This document shows positions 25,635 to 34,623 of a stretch of 64,000 nt of DNA, piece by piece (within the stretch, counting starts at the first letter, position 1; every line of letters starts with the position of its first letter). Source of the DNA: Allobosea sp. BK604 (GTDB lineage Bacteria > Pseudomonadota > Alphaproteobacteria > Rhizobiales > Beijerinckiaceae); assembly GCF_004341515.1 (NCBI RefSeq), contig NZ_SLZF01000009.1:62001-126000 (forward strand). Reading direction: 5' to 3'. The notes under the pieces are model-generated. The model was not told the origin of the DNA. It made no database searches and saw only the letters and a list, made by a program, of their open reading frames with translations. A program made the translations under genes and the position numbers.

Positions 25635-27515
25635 TCAGGTCAGGCCGAGGCGGGTGGGCAGCCACAGCGAAAGCGACGGAAACAGGATCAGCAGGATAAG
25701 GCCAAGCACCAGCACCGCCAAATATTTCGCCATCGGCCGCGCGACATCCTCCATCTTCGTGCCGGTCATGGCGCAGGTCGCGAAGAGTCCGAGCCCGACC
25801 GGCGGCGCGAACAGGCCGAGCCCCATGGCGATCACCATGATCGTGCCGAAATGCAGCGGGTTCACCCCGAGCTGCAGGGCGATCGGCGTCAATAGCGGTC
25901 CGAAGATGATCAGCGCCGGCGCGCCTTCGAGCACGGCTCCGAAGAACACCATCAGCACCGCCGCCAGCGCGATGAACATGAGGCTGCCATAGGCCTGCCC
26001 GAACGCGACCAGCGAATGCGACAGCGCCGCCGGAATCTGCTCGATGGTCAGGGCGAAGGCGAAGTTCGAGGCAGCCGCGACGATGAACAGGATACCGCCC
26101 GCCATCGAGGCCGATTGCGTGAACAGGGCGATGGTCGAGCGCAGCGTCAGTTCGCGGAAGGAGAGCCCGCCGACGACCAGCGCATAGACCACGGCGAAGG
26201 CCGAGATCTCGGTGGAGGTCGCGATGCCGGAGGTGACGCCGCGGCCGATCATGACGACCATGACGAGCGCGATCAGCGAGCCGGCGATCAGTTGCAGCAA
26301 GGTCCGCCCGCTCGTCACGTCGGACGGGTCGATCCTGCTGCCGAACCAGATCGCCACGGCGGCAAGGCACAGGGCCAGCACGGCGGCGGGGATGAGGCCC
26401 GCCATGAACAGCCCCCCGACCGAGATGTTCGCGACGAAGGCGAAGATGATCATGTTGACGCAGGGCGGAATGGTTTCCGACATCACCGCCGTGCAGGCGA
26501 GCAGGCCGGCGGCCTCGTTGGGGTCCTGCTTCGTCTTGCGCACGGCCGGCATGATGATGCCGCTGACCGCCGCGATATCCGCGAGCTTCGAGCCCGAAAT
26601 GCCGGAGAACAGCGCGGTTGCGACGATGCTGATCAGGTTGAGGCCGCCCTTCAGCCGCCCCATCATGCGCAGCAGGAGCTCGATCAGCCGCGCCGACATG
26701 CCGTTCGCCTCCATCGCCAGACCCGCCACAACGAAGAACGGGATGGCGAGCAGCACGAAATGATCCGCGCCCGAGGCCATCTGCTGGGCGTAGATCACCA
26801 GCGGCAGCGAGGGGTCGTTCAGGAAATAGATCAGCGAGGCGAAGGCGAGCGCGAAGGCGATCGGCACGCCGATGATCACGCTGCCGACGAAGGTCAGGAT
26901 CAGCAGCCAAAGCGGCCTCAACGCCAGGCCCGGCATCAGCAGGTGGTTCCAGGCATAGACCGCGGCGACGATCGCGAGGCCGGCGGCGAGCGTGCCCCAG
27001 ACCAGGCGCGGCGGCCCCTCCAGCGCGTTGGCGACGCCGAAGATCGCGATGAACAGACTGCCGGCGACGACCGGCCAGAGATAGATCGCCTGCGGCAGGC
27101 CCAGCGGGGTGGTCTGGTCGCTGGTCTCGATGGTCAGGCCGACCGAGGTGACGCAGAGCGCCAGCGCGACCGCGACGATGATCCAGCAGCACATCTGCAC
27201 CAGGGCCGGGCGCCAATGGACCGGCAGCAGCCCGCGAATGACGTCGACGCCCGCGTGCCGCCCCCGGCCCAGCACGGTGCCCGCGCCGAAGAACACCAAC
27301 AGCACCATGATGGCGCGCGCGACCTCCTCGGCCCATTCCAGCGGCTCGTGCAGCGCGTAGCGGAAGATCACCGAGACGAAGACCACGAGCACGTCGACCG
27401 CGAGCGCGAAGGCGGCGAGCGCTTCCATGATGTGGAGCAATCCGCGCAGGACCCGGCCGGTCGAGCCGAAGCCGGGGTAGAGCATGGGCATGACGCCCGC
27501 ATCGGATGCATGCAT
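25635..27515 (-). CDS. TRAP transporter fused permease (DctQ-DctM)
   Basis: A 626-residue inner membrane protein. Residues 1-190 are the small DctQ-type subunit (four segments, FRYALHEPLEWAEEVARAIMVLLVF). Residues 200-626 are the large DctM-type subunit (VPIAFALAFASLIYFL ... ISGSKLADIAAVSGIIMPA ... GLGLFAPPVGLGLF). Fused forms of this kind are common. It works with the binding protein encoded upstream at 27590 to import an organic acid by Na+ or H+ symport. The start at 27515 is chosen because the frame upstream to 27911 runs through the binding-protein gene in another phase; an ATG at 27491 is an alternative. The ribosome binding site is weak. Confidence 0.9.
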   Translation of the reverse strand: MHASDAGVMPMLYPGFGSTGRVLRGLLHIMEALAAFALAVDVLVVFVSVIFRYALHEPLEWAEEVARAIMVLLVFFGAGTVLGRGRHAGVDVIRGLLPVHWRPALVQMCCWIIVAVALALCVTSVGLTIETSDQTTPLGLPQAIYLWPVVAGSLFIAIFGVANALEGPPRLVWGTLAAGLAIVAAVYAWNHLLMPGLALRPLWLLILTFVGSVIIGVPIAFALAFASLIYFLNDPSLPLVIYAQQMASGADHFVLLAIPFFVVAGLAMEANGMSARLIELLLRMMGRLKGGLNLISIVATALFSGISGSKLADIAAVSGIIMPAVRKTKQDPNEAAGLLACTAVMSETIPPCVNMIIFAFVANISVGGLFMAGLIPAAVLALCLAAVAIWFGSRIDPSDVTSGRTLLQLIAGSLIALVMVVMIGRGVTSGIATSTEISAFAVVYALVVGGLSFRELTLRSTIALFTQSASMAGGILFIVAAASNFAFALTIEQIPAALSHSLVAFGQAYGSLMFIALAAVLMVFFGAVLEGAPALIIFGPLLTPIALQLGVNPLHFGTIMVIAMGLGLFAPPVGLGLFATCAMTGTKMEDVARPMAKYLAVLVLGLILLILFPSLSLWLPTRLGLT

Positions 27516-27589
27516 GACGAGACCACGAAAGGAAGGAGCCAGCAGCCGGCGCCGTTCGGCAGCCGGCTGCACGATTGCGGCGGCAGGCG

Positions 27590-28612
27590 TCAGCCGCGCG
27601 CCTTGGCGACGATCTCGAACAGCGCCTTGGTCGGCGGGTACTGCCTGGAGAAGTCGGCGTAGAGCTTCTCCGACATCGGCTGCAGGATCGCGGCCCGCTC
27701 CTCCTTCGGCATCGGCGTGAAGCTCAGGCCGAGCCCCTTCAGTTCCGCGATCGCGCCGGCGCCCCTCGAGGCCGCCTCGGCGCGTTGGAAGGCCGTCGCC
27801 TCCTGGGCGCAGGCGAGGAAGGCCGCCTTCGCCTCGGGCGGGACCTTGCCCATGCCGCGCTTGCCGATCACCGCGACCATCGGGCTGAACAGATGGTCGG
27901 TCTGGTAGCAATGCTTGGTGACTTCATAGAGCCGGTTGGCGATGACGCTGGCGGCATCGTGCTCGAAGCCGTCGACGACGCCCGTCTGCAGCGCGGTGTA
28001 GAGCTCGTTGAACGGGATCGGCACCGGAACGGCGCCCATGATCTTGAAGGTCTCGATGAAGGCCGGCGCCGGCAGAACCCGCAGCTTGACCCCCTTCAGA
28101 TCGGTCAGGCTCGCGACATTGGCCTTGGTGTAGACGTTGCGGGCGCCGAAATGGAAGCCCCAGCCCAGCACCTCGGCGCCGCGCCGTTCGAGCAGCAGCT
28201 TGCCCAGCGCATCGCCGAGCCCGGCGTCGATGGCCTTCACGGCATGGTCCTGGCTGTCGAAGACATAGCCGAGGTCGAGCATGCCCCATTCCGCCACCGA
28301 CGTCGCCCAGATCGAGGAACCGGTGATCATGATGTCGGTCGAGCCCAGCACGACCTGCTGCACCACGTCGGCCTCGCGGCCGAGCTGGCTGTTGGCGAAA
28401 TAGTCGAGCTTGATCTTGTCGCCGACGCGGTCCTTCACCAGCGCCTGGAAGCGTTCGAACCAGACGAAATGGGCAGCGTTCCGGTCCGCCGGCATCGATG
28501 ACGAGACGCGAAACGAGACCGGCGTTTGCGCACGCAGGATCGAGGGGCTGACGACAGCCGTGGCGGCGCCGCCGACGGCGCCACCCAGCAGGGCGCGGCG
28601 TGAAATGCTCAT
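27590..28612 (-). CDS. TRAP transporter substrate-binding protein DctP
   Basis: A 340-residue periplasmic binding protein and first gene of the TRAP/LacI/dehydrogenase unit. Residues 1-29 are a twin-arginine-like signal (SRRALLGGAVGG ... ILRAQ). DctP hallmarks include SQLGREADVVQQVVLGSTDIM, LKGVKLRVLPAPAFIETFKIMGA with the carboxylate-binding Arg, and PFNELYTALQTGVVDGFEHD. The ligand is probably a carboxylic or sugar acid; the linked 2-hydroxyacid dehydrogenase points to a 2-hydroxy or keto acid. A pair of direct repeats upstream is the likely LacI-controlled promoter region. Confidence 0.92.
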   Translation of the reverse strand: MSISRRALLGGAVGGAATAVVSPSILRAQTPVSFRVSSSMPADRNAAHFVWFERFQALVKDRVGDKIKLDYFANSQLGREADVVQQVVLGSTDIMITGSSIWATSVAEWGMLDLGYVFDSQDHAVKAIDAGLGDALGKLLLERRGAEVLGWGFHFGARNVYTKANVASLTDLKGVKLRVLPAPAFIETFKIMGAVPVPIPFNELYTALQTGVVDGFEHDAASVIANRLYEVTKHCYQTDHLFSPMVAVIGKRGMGKVPPEAKAAFLACAQEATAFQRAEAASRGAGAIAELKGLGLSFTPMPKEERAAILQPMSEKLYADFSRQYPPTKALFEIVAKARG

Positions 28613-28659
28613 GGACGTTCCTTCCCGAATTCCATCACGGCCGTCTTGGATGCGGCTAG

Positions 28660-28684
28660 TAAAACCTTACACTAAAACGTTACA
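28660..28684 (-). promoter_or_regulatory. tandem 12-mer upstream of the TRAP operon
   Basis: Read on the plus strand, TAAAACCTTACA and TAAAACGTTACA are separated by one base, giving two near-identical sites in tandem 48-72 bases upstream of the dctP-type start. The element could be a LacI binding site, and the AACGTT core is typical of LacI-family operators. Confidence 0.4.
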
Positions 28685-29178
28685 CAGATGTCAAGCGGGT
28701 GGTTTTTGGCATTGGCTCCGGCGACAGCCATTGGCGGGTGGCATCGTTGACGGTGTTGCCTCACGAAGCGTCTCTTCAACGGCGATCAGGTACGCCCGCC
28801 TGTCCCTGGGCTCCGCGCCGGCGGGAATGGCCGATCACCGGAGCAGGCTTCGCCCGCCCGCCCAGGCGCGGCTGATACCGGGGCGGGCGCGCCGCCCCCT
28901 GCCCCGCAACCCGGAAATCATGGCGGAGGGGCCGCATCGGCTTGCCCGCGGTCCTTGGCAGCCCGACCGGTGCAGGAGCCTGGCGGAGAGATCGGGCCTG
29001 GCGGAGAGATCGGGCCTGCCATTTGGCTGGTGCCGAATTTGGCAAAAGCGGTGCGCCAGTGGCACTCTCTTTCTCGCCTCAAATTGGAAATGCTGTTCTC
29101 GATCAGTCGTTCTAGTATGGCTTGTGGCCTCGCAGCGACCGAGAGATCTTGCTGCTATTGACTCAACGGAAACTGCGC
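28685..29178. other. intergenic, no gene recognised
   Basis: Nearly 500 bases between divergent genes. It contains an 18-bp tandem duplication (28,981-29,016) and falls in GC towards 29,180, where the promoter of the Bug-type gene must lie. Short frames here lack protein features. Confidence 0.4.
28981..29016. repeat. 18-bp tandem duplication
   Basis: The unit tggcggagagatcgggcc occurs twice head to tail with no mismatch, in non-coding sequence. Confidence 0.8.
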
Positions 29179-30150
29179 ATGAGACGCTTGCAATTCTTGT
29201 TTATCTCAATTGCAGCGTTGGTATTTCAGTCAGAACTGGCCTGTTCGCAGACACTCTATCCTGCGCATCCCATCACTCTGATCGTTCCATTCGTACCGGG
29301 CGGAAGCGCCGATGTCATCGCGCGGGCTGTGGCTCGAGGGCTCGAAACCGAGCTCGGCCAGCCAATCGTCGTTGAAAATCGAGGTGGAGGTTCCGGCGCA
29401 ATCGGAACTGCGGCTGCAGCAAAGGCGGCGCCTGACGGATACACAATTCTTCTCGGACATACGACCGCCCTGGCGGTGTTGCCGCATCTGCGCGCCAATC
29501 TGAGCTATGTTGTGCGACGCGACTTTGCGCCGATTACGTTGTTGGGGGCGACGCCGCACGTTCTTGTGGTTCACCCATCAGTCGCAAGAACAATTGGCGA
29601 GTTTGTCAAACGTGCCAAAGCCGAGCCGGGAACGCTGAACTATGCGAGTGGCGGCATCGCAACCCCGCCGCATCTGGCAGGAGAACTGTTCAAGCAGCAG
29701 GCACAAGTGGACATTGTGCACATCCCCTTCAATGGCAGCCCGCAAGCGACGACAGCGCTGCTTGGACGGCATGTGGATGCGCTGTTCCAGAACATTGATT
29801 CCATCATGCCGTTGATCAAGTCTGGCGAGGTTACGGCGCTAGCAATTTCAGCAGAGAATAGATCTCCGTATTTGCCGGATGTTCCAACCTTCGAGGAGGC
29901 AGGATTTTCGGATCTGGTGAACAAGAGCTGGTTCAGTCTTGTTGCGCCGTCCGGAACACCTCCCGCCGTGCTTGAATTGCTCCAGGAGAAGTCTCGCGCT
30001 GTTGCCGAGTCGAAGGCGTTTCGTGAATTTCTTGGATCGCAGATCATCGAGCCGATGCCTGCCGGTCCCGAGGCGCTTCTTTCGTTCCTGAACGAGGAGA
30101 ACCAGCGCTGGGCGCGCGTCCTCAAGAACGCGGCCATCAAGGTCGAATGA
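29179..30150 (+). CDS. Bug-family (TctC) tripartite tricarboxylate transporter substrate-binding protein
   Basis: A 323-residue periplasmic binding protein. Residues 1-24 are a signal peptide ending ACSQ. The family pattern is clear: YPAHPITLIVPFVPGGSADVIAR, GQPIVVENRGGGSGAIGT, AAPDGYTILLGH, and LPDVPTFEEAG. Bug proteins bind carboxylates; the ligand here is unknown. No TctA or TctB membrane genes are nearby, as is usual for the many orphan Bug genes. A large PAS histidine kinase starts 141 bases downstream on the same strand, so a sensing role alongside it is possible. The ATG at 29179 is used; an upstream extension to 29122 lacks a signal peptide. Codon use is slightly less GC-rich than its neighbours. 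Confidence 0.9.
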   Translation: MRRLQFLFISIAALVFQSELACSQTLYPAHPITLIVPFVPGGSADVIARAVARGLETELGQPIVVENRGGGSGAIGTAAAAKAAPDGYTILLGHTTALAVLPHLRANLSYVVRRDFAPITLLGATPHVLVVHPSVARTIGEFVKRAKAEPGTLNYASGGIATPPHLAGELFKQQAQVDIVHIPFNGSPQATTALLGRHVDALFQNIDSIMPLIKSGEVTALAISAENRSPYLPDVPTFEEAGFSDLVNKSWFSLVAPSGTPPAVLELLQEKSRAVAESKAFREFLGSQIIEPMPAGPEALLSFLNEENQRWARVLKNAAIKVE

Positions 30151-30291
30151 TGTGAGCCATGGGAACGTGTGTTTCCGATCGAGCGCAGAGATGCAGGCGG
30201 TGCGCCGGGGGGCATGGATTTCCATAGGGTGCAACCGGTGGCAGCGGGCACTAGGCTGGGCGGTCAGCCATCCCCCAGTCGGTGAAGCGGA

Positions 30292-33273
30292 ATGCCAAGC
30301 GAGATCCTGAAACACGGCAGGAGCAGCCGGTTAATGATCGTTGTGCCTCCGCAAAAGCTGGCCTTTTTGATCGTGGTATCGGCGGCCGGGATCGCGGTCT
30401 CATCGCTCACCGGGACGATGTGCGGCTTGCTGGTTCCCATCGCGGCACTCTTCCTTTGTGTGCGCGATCGTGGAGTCCTGTTCCTGAATCTTGCCTTGGC
30501 AATCGGGTTCGCCGGGTCACTGCTTATGACTTACGTCGGTGCAGGTGCCATCGTCACCTTGTCGTGGCCGGCCTTCTTTGCCGTGGCGCTCTGCATCGGC
30601 GCCATCGTGACCACCAGGGTGTCAGCATCGCGTGATGTCGGGACAGCAGGGCTCGCGACCCAGAGCCCATCCGATAAAGGAACGTCACGACCTGCTGCAG
30701 CCCGGGCCAGTTTCGACGAAACGACCGCGGCCGATGTGGTGTCGTCCTTGAACCTTATTCACCCGGAGGACCGGCAAGCGGCGGCTCATGCGGCCGCCCG
30801 CGCCTTCTGGACTGGCGTCCCCCAGGTCACGAGACATCGGCGACGCCAGTCCGACGGCAGCTATCGTTGGACGGAAACACGCTCAGAGCCCGGATATGTC
30901 GTCAGCGTCGATATCAATGACCTGGTGACAGAGAGGGAGCCTCCACGAGCCACCGCGTCAAGCCGGTTCGTCGAAAACGAACCCGAGCCAATGAGGTCGG
31001 CGAGGGTGATCGAGAGCCTGTTCGGCGACGGATGGGCGTTCGACGCGGACGGAAGGTGGATTTACCTGCATCCGTTCGCCCAGAGCTCCCTCGGAATGAC
31101 GCTGGACGACCTGAATGCTCCGTTGGAGGACGGGCATGCCGCCTGGAAGAAATTGCTTCACCCTGATGACTATGACCGGGTCGACGACGCATGGCGTCAT
31201 TGCCTGCAGACTGGAGATCATTTCAATGTGGAGTTTCGCTTTCGGCGCGTGACTGGCGGCTATGTCTGGGCTCGCGCGGCCGCTCGGCCGACACGCGACG
31301 AGCAGGGTCGCATCACCGGATGGTATGGCATCGCGCTTGACGTCGATGTCTACAAGAGAACCGTGGCGGCTTTGCGCGATCGGGAACGCGAACTCTCGCA
31401 TCTCGTCGACATGGTTCCGAGCCTCATCTGGCGCCTGGCGCCGGACGGCGAGCCGATTTTCTTCAACAAGCGCATGGTGAACTTTCTTGGCCTTGACGTC
31501 GTGGGCACAGATAAGCCGGGCGTGACCAGGCTGGCGGCGTTCATAGAACGCGCCGTGCATCCGGAGGACGCGGCGCTACTGAGAAAAACCCTCAGCAGCT
31601 GTCTGATTACTGGCGACAGCTTCGACTTGCGCTACCGCTTGCGCCGCGCCGATGGCGTGTATCGCTGGATGTCAAGTCGCGCGGAGCCAATGCGGGATGA
31701 CGCCCGCCGTATCGTCCAATGGTACGGCCTGTGCCACGACATCGACGGTCAGATGCATGCCGAAGAGGCTTTGCGAAAAAGCGAGCGACAATTGCAGCAA
31801 TTGGTCGATGCCGTACCGGCTTCGATCTGGTGCACTGCGCGCGATGGAACGCCACTCTATCGCAACAAGCGCCACGCCAATACGACGGGCGCATCTCTCA
31901 AGGATTTCACGGTGACAGGGGGCTACTCCTCCCCCTTGGCCGCCATGGCACATCCCGATGACAGGGCAGCAGCGGAACAAGTCCGCGCCAGCGCATTCGA
32001 GAGCGGTCGCTCCTATGTCGTCCGATATCGCCAGATTCGAAGCGACGGCACCTATCGTTGGACCGAAAGCAGGGCGGAGCCGTTGCGCGACGAGTCTGGC
32101 GAGGTTCTGCGCTGGTACGGCGTGAGCGTCGATGTCCATGACCTGGTCACAGCCCAGGAGGCGTTGCAGCGGAGCGAGCGGGAGTTGTCGCAGCTGGTGA
32201 ACCTGTTGCCGGTCCATATCAGGCGCCTTTCACCCGAAGGCGAGACGATGTTCTTCAACAAGCGCCTGGTGGATTTTGTCGGACTGGACCTGGCTGAATT
32301 GGACAAGCTTGGCATGAGCGGATTGGCCGGAACCGTCCAGGTTCTCGTGCATCCGGACGATGCTGCGAGCCTGAAAGAGACGATCAGCCACGCCCTTGCC
32401 ACCGGTGAGAGCTATGCCAACAGGTACCGCGTCCGTCGCGCTGACGGTGTGTACCGCTGGATGGAAGGCCGGGGAGAGCCGGTGCGGGATCAGCATGGCG
32501 CGATCCTTCAATGGTACGGCATTTCCATCGACATCGACGGTGAGGTTCGGGCGCAGGAGGAATTGCGCCTGGCTCGGGACGCCGTTGCCCGTGCCAGCCA
32601 AGCGGCGAGTCTGGCAGAGCTCTCGGCTTCGATCGCGCATGAGGTCAATCAACCGCTCGCCGCGATCGTGGCCAATTCGCATGCCTGCCAGCGTTGGCTC
32701 AAGACTGAACCGCCCAATCTGGAGCGCGCGCAGACCACTGTGGAGCGGGTCATCCGAGACGCCAACTCCGCGGCGGATGTCGTCGGTCGCATCCGCGCCT
32801 TGTTCAAGCAGTCCGTGGAGCCAAGGAACTATACCGCGTTCGATGGCGTCATTGACGAAGCGCGTAACCTCATGGCCGACGAAGCGGCACGGCGCCGTAT
32901 CCGGATGACCATTGATGTTGAGCGCAATCTGCCGCCGATCGCATTCGATCGCGTACAAATTCAGCAGGTTCTGATCAATCTCATTCGCAATGGTTTCGAT
33001 GCGATGGATTCTGTTGCCGGCGAAAAGGCGCTTGAGCTGCGCGTGCACCGGATCGGGGATGTCGTGCGAACCGAGATCCGTGATCGGGGCGTCGGCATTG
33101 AATCATCGGAGAAAATATTCGATCCGTTCTTCACGACAAAAGAGCACGGGATGGGCATGGGGCTCGCCATCTGCCGTTCGATCGTCGAGTCTCACGGCGG
33201 ACAGTTGTGGACTGAGAAGAACCAGCCAAATGGCGCCGTCTTCATCTTCACGTTGCTGATCGGCCAGGCTTGA
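30292..33273 (+). CDS. membrane histidine kinase with five PAS domains
   Basis: A 993-residue sensor kinase. Four hydrophobic segments span residues 22-107. PAS-type domains follow at about 143-215 (degenerate), 238-355, 368-500, 505-625 and 630-757, each closed by a PAC-like RWxE...V(D) strand. The third and fifth are close copies (FFNKRMVNFLGLD versus FFNKRLVDFVGLD), indicating recent duplication. The HisKA phosphoacceptor is His783 in SIAHEVNQPLAAI. The ATPase domain has an N box (NLIRNGFDAM), a G1 box (DRGVGI), F box (FDPFFTTK) and G2 box (GMGMGLAI). The HEVNQPL form is typical of FixL/DctB-like kinases. No response regulator lies in the window, so the partner is unknown. ATG at 30292; ATG 15 is an alternative. 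Confidence 0.9.
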   Translation: MPSEILKHGRSSRLMIVVPPQKLAFLIVVSAAGIAVSSLTGTMCGLLVPIAALFLCVRDRGVLFLNLALAIGFAGSLLMTYVGAGAIVTLSWPAFFAVALCIGAIVTTRVSASRDVGTAGLATQSPSDKGTSRPAAARASFDETTAADVVSSLNLIHPEDRQAAAHAAARAFWTGVPQVTRHRRRQSDGSYRWTETRSEPGYVVSVDINDLVTEREPPRATASSRFVENEPEPMRSARVIESLFGDGWAFDADGRWIYLHPFAQSSLGMTLDDLNAPLEDGHAAWKKLLHPDDYDRVDDAWRHCLQTGDHFNVEFRFRRVTGGYVWARAAARPTRDEQGRITGWYGIALDVDVYKRTVAALRDRERELSHLVDMVPSLIWRLAPDGEPIFFNKRMVNFLGLDVVGTDKPGVTRLAAFIERAVHPEDAALLRKTLSSCLITGDSFDLRYRLRRADGVYRWMSSRAEPMRDDARRIVQWYGLCHDIDGQMHAEEALRKSERQLQQLVDAVPASIWCTARDGTPLYRNKRHANTTGASLKDFTVTGGYSSPLAAMAHPDDRAAAEQVRASAFESGRSYVVRYRQIRSDGTYRWTESRAEPLRDESGEVLRWYGVSVDVHDLVTAQEALQRSERELSQLVNLLPVHIRRLSPEGETMFFNKRLVDFVGLDLAELDKLGMSGLAGTVQVLVHPDDAASLKETISHALATGESYANRYRVRRADGVYRWMEGRGEPVRDQHGAILQWYGISIDIDGEVRAQEELRLARDAVARASQAASLAELSASIAHEVNQPLAAIVANSHACQRWLKTEPPNLERAQTTVERVIRDANSAADVVGRIRALFKQSVEPRNYTAFDGVIDEARNLMADEAARRRIRMTIDVERNLPPIAFDRVQIQQVLINLIRNGFDAMDSVAGEKALELRVHRIGDVVRTEIRDRGVGIESSEKIFDPFFTTKEHGMGMGLAICRSIVESHGGQLWTEKNQPNGAVFIFTLLIGQA

Positions 33274-33296
33274 AGTGTCCTGGCGCAGGGCCGGTT

Positions 33297-34553
33297 TCAG
33301 AAGCGCGGGCGCGCCGGATTGAAGTCCGGCCGGTACTTGCGCATCTCCTTGGCGTCGTCGCGCACCCGGATGCCGCAATCGAGATATTGCTGGTGAAAGC
33401 GCGCCAGTGCGGTGCGGTCCAGCCGCACGCCAAGCCCGGGGCCTTCCGGCGGCGCAAGCGAGCCGTCCTCGATTCTGAGCTTGCCACCCTCGATGACCTC
33501 CTCGACCTGCCAAGGATAATGCGTGTCGCAGGCATAGGCGAGATTGGGGATCGTGGCGCCGACATGGGTCATCGCCGCCAGGCTGATGCCCATATGTGAG
33601 TTCGAGTGCATCGAGATGCCGAAGCCGAAAACCCGGCCGAGATGTGCGAGATGCTGGGTGGCGCGCAGGCCGCCCCAGTAATGATGGTCGGACAAGACGA
33701 CATGAACAGCGTTCAGGCGGATCGTTTCGGGAATATGGCCGAAGGCGATCGTGACCATGTTGGTGGCGAGCGGCATCGGCGCGAATGTCGCGACCTGCCC
33801 CATCTCGGCGAGCGTCCGGGTGGGATCCTCGAGATATTCGAGCAATCCCTCCAATTGCGGCATCACGCGCCGCGTCGTCTCGACCGACCAGCCGGCATTG
33901 GGGTCGATCCGCAGGGGGTGGTCCGGAAACGCCTTGCGCAGGTGGCGGAGCGTCTCGATCTCGAAATCCGGCTCGAACACGCCCGCCTTGAGCTTGATGG
34001 AGCCGAAGCCGAACTCGCTCACCATCCGGCGCGCCTGCTCGACCATCTGCTCATGGTCGAGCGCCTCGCCCCAATCATCGGCGGGATAACCGGGATCATC
34101 CTTGTGCCGTGCGAACTTGTAGAAAAGATAGGCGCTGTAGGGCACGCGGTCGCGCAGCTTGCCGCCAAGGATGTCGTAGAGCGGGCGGCCGGTGATCTGG
34201 CCCTGGAGATCGAGGAAGGCGACCTCGAAGGCGGCGAGCGCCGAGGCGCGGGCCTTGTCGCCGGCCGGCGCGAAGGTCTGGCCGGGATTCGCGTCGTCGC
34301 CGACAGCCGCGTAGACGACGCGCGTCAGCCCGTTCAGGTCGAAGGGATCGAGCCCGATCAGGCCGGCTCTCGCCTTGCCGAGATTGGCCAGGGTCTCCAG
34401 ATCGCCATAGCTCTCGCCGAGCCCGACATGGCCGTCGGCGGTTTCGACTTCGATGATGCTGCGCAGGGCCCAGGGCTCGTGCACGCCGGAGACGTTCAGA
34501 AGCGGCGGGTCGCGGAAGGCAATCGGAGTGACACGGACATCAACGATGCGCAT
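33297..34553 (-). CDS. glucarate dehydratase-type enolase superfamily enzyme
   Basis: A 418-residue sugar-acid dehydratase. The glucarate dehydratase subgroup is indicated by KLKAG (Lys187/Lys189), metal ligands Asp217 (RIDPN), Glu242 (LEDP) and the region around Asp289 (LSDHHYWGG), and the diagnostic FGISMHSNSHMGISLAAMTH segment with the catalytic His. The expected reaction is D-glucarate (or an epimer) to 5-keto-4-deoxyglucarate. It is downstream of uronate dehydrogenase on the same strand, which makes glucarate or galactarate the likely in vivo substrate. The ATG at 34553 is chosen; the frame upstream to 34826 lies inside the dehydrogenase gene in another phase. It converges with the histidine kinase gene. 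Confidence 0.88.
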   Translation of the reverse strand: MRIVDVRVTPIAFRDPPLLNVSGVHEPWALRSIIEVETADGHVGLGESYGDLETLANLGKARAGLIGLDPFDLNGLTRVVYAAVGDDANPGQTFAPAGDKARASALAAFEVAFLDLQGQITGRPLYDILGGKLRDRVPYSAYLFYKFARHKDDPGYPADDWGEALDHEQMVEQARRMVSEFGFGSIKLKAGVFEPDFEIETLRHLRKAFPDHPLRIDPNAGWSVETTRRVMPQLEGLLEYLEDPTRTLAEMGQVATFAPMPLATNMVTIAFGHIPETIRLNAVHVVLSDHHYWGGLRATQHLAHLGRVFGFGISMHSNSHMGISLAAMTHVGATIPNLAYACDTHYPWQVEEVIEGGKLRIEDGSLAPPEGPGLGVRLDRTALARFHQQYLDCGIRVRDDAKEMRKYRPDFNPARPRF

Positions 34554-34623
34554 CTGAGGCCTCGGCAGGATTGGGGGCAGGTCGGGGGCAGTGAGTTGGA
34601 TCGTCGCGGGGCGAGCTGGCGAC

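Noticed and set aside
25621-27336. Upstream extension of the LacI reading frame to a 929-residue protein
   Set aside because: The extension is Arg/Ala/Gly-rich out-of-phase sequence within the TRAP permease gene; the HTH begins at the GTG at 25620.
26016-27662. 548-residue plus-strand frame opposite the TRAP permease
   Set aside because: Composition (His/Asp/Arg/Gln-rich) is typical of an antisense shadow; the opposite strand encodes a clear transporter.
27516-27911. N-terminal extension of the TRAP permease frame
   Set aside because: It overlaps the dctP-type gene in another phase and has no hydrophobic or family sequence.
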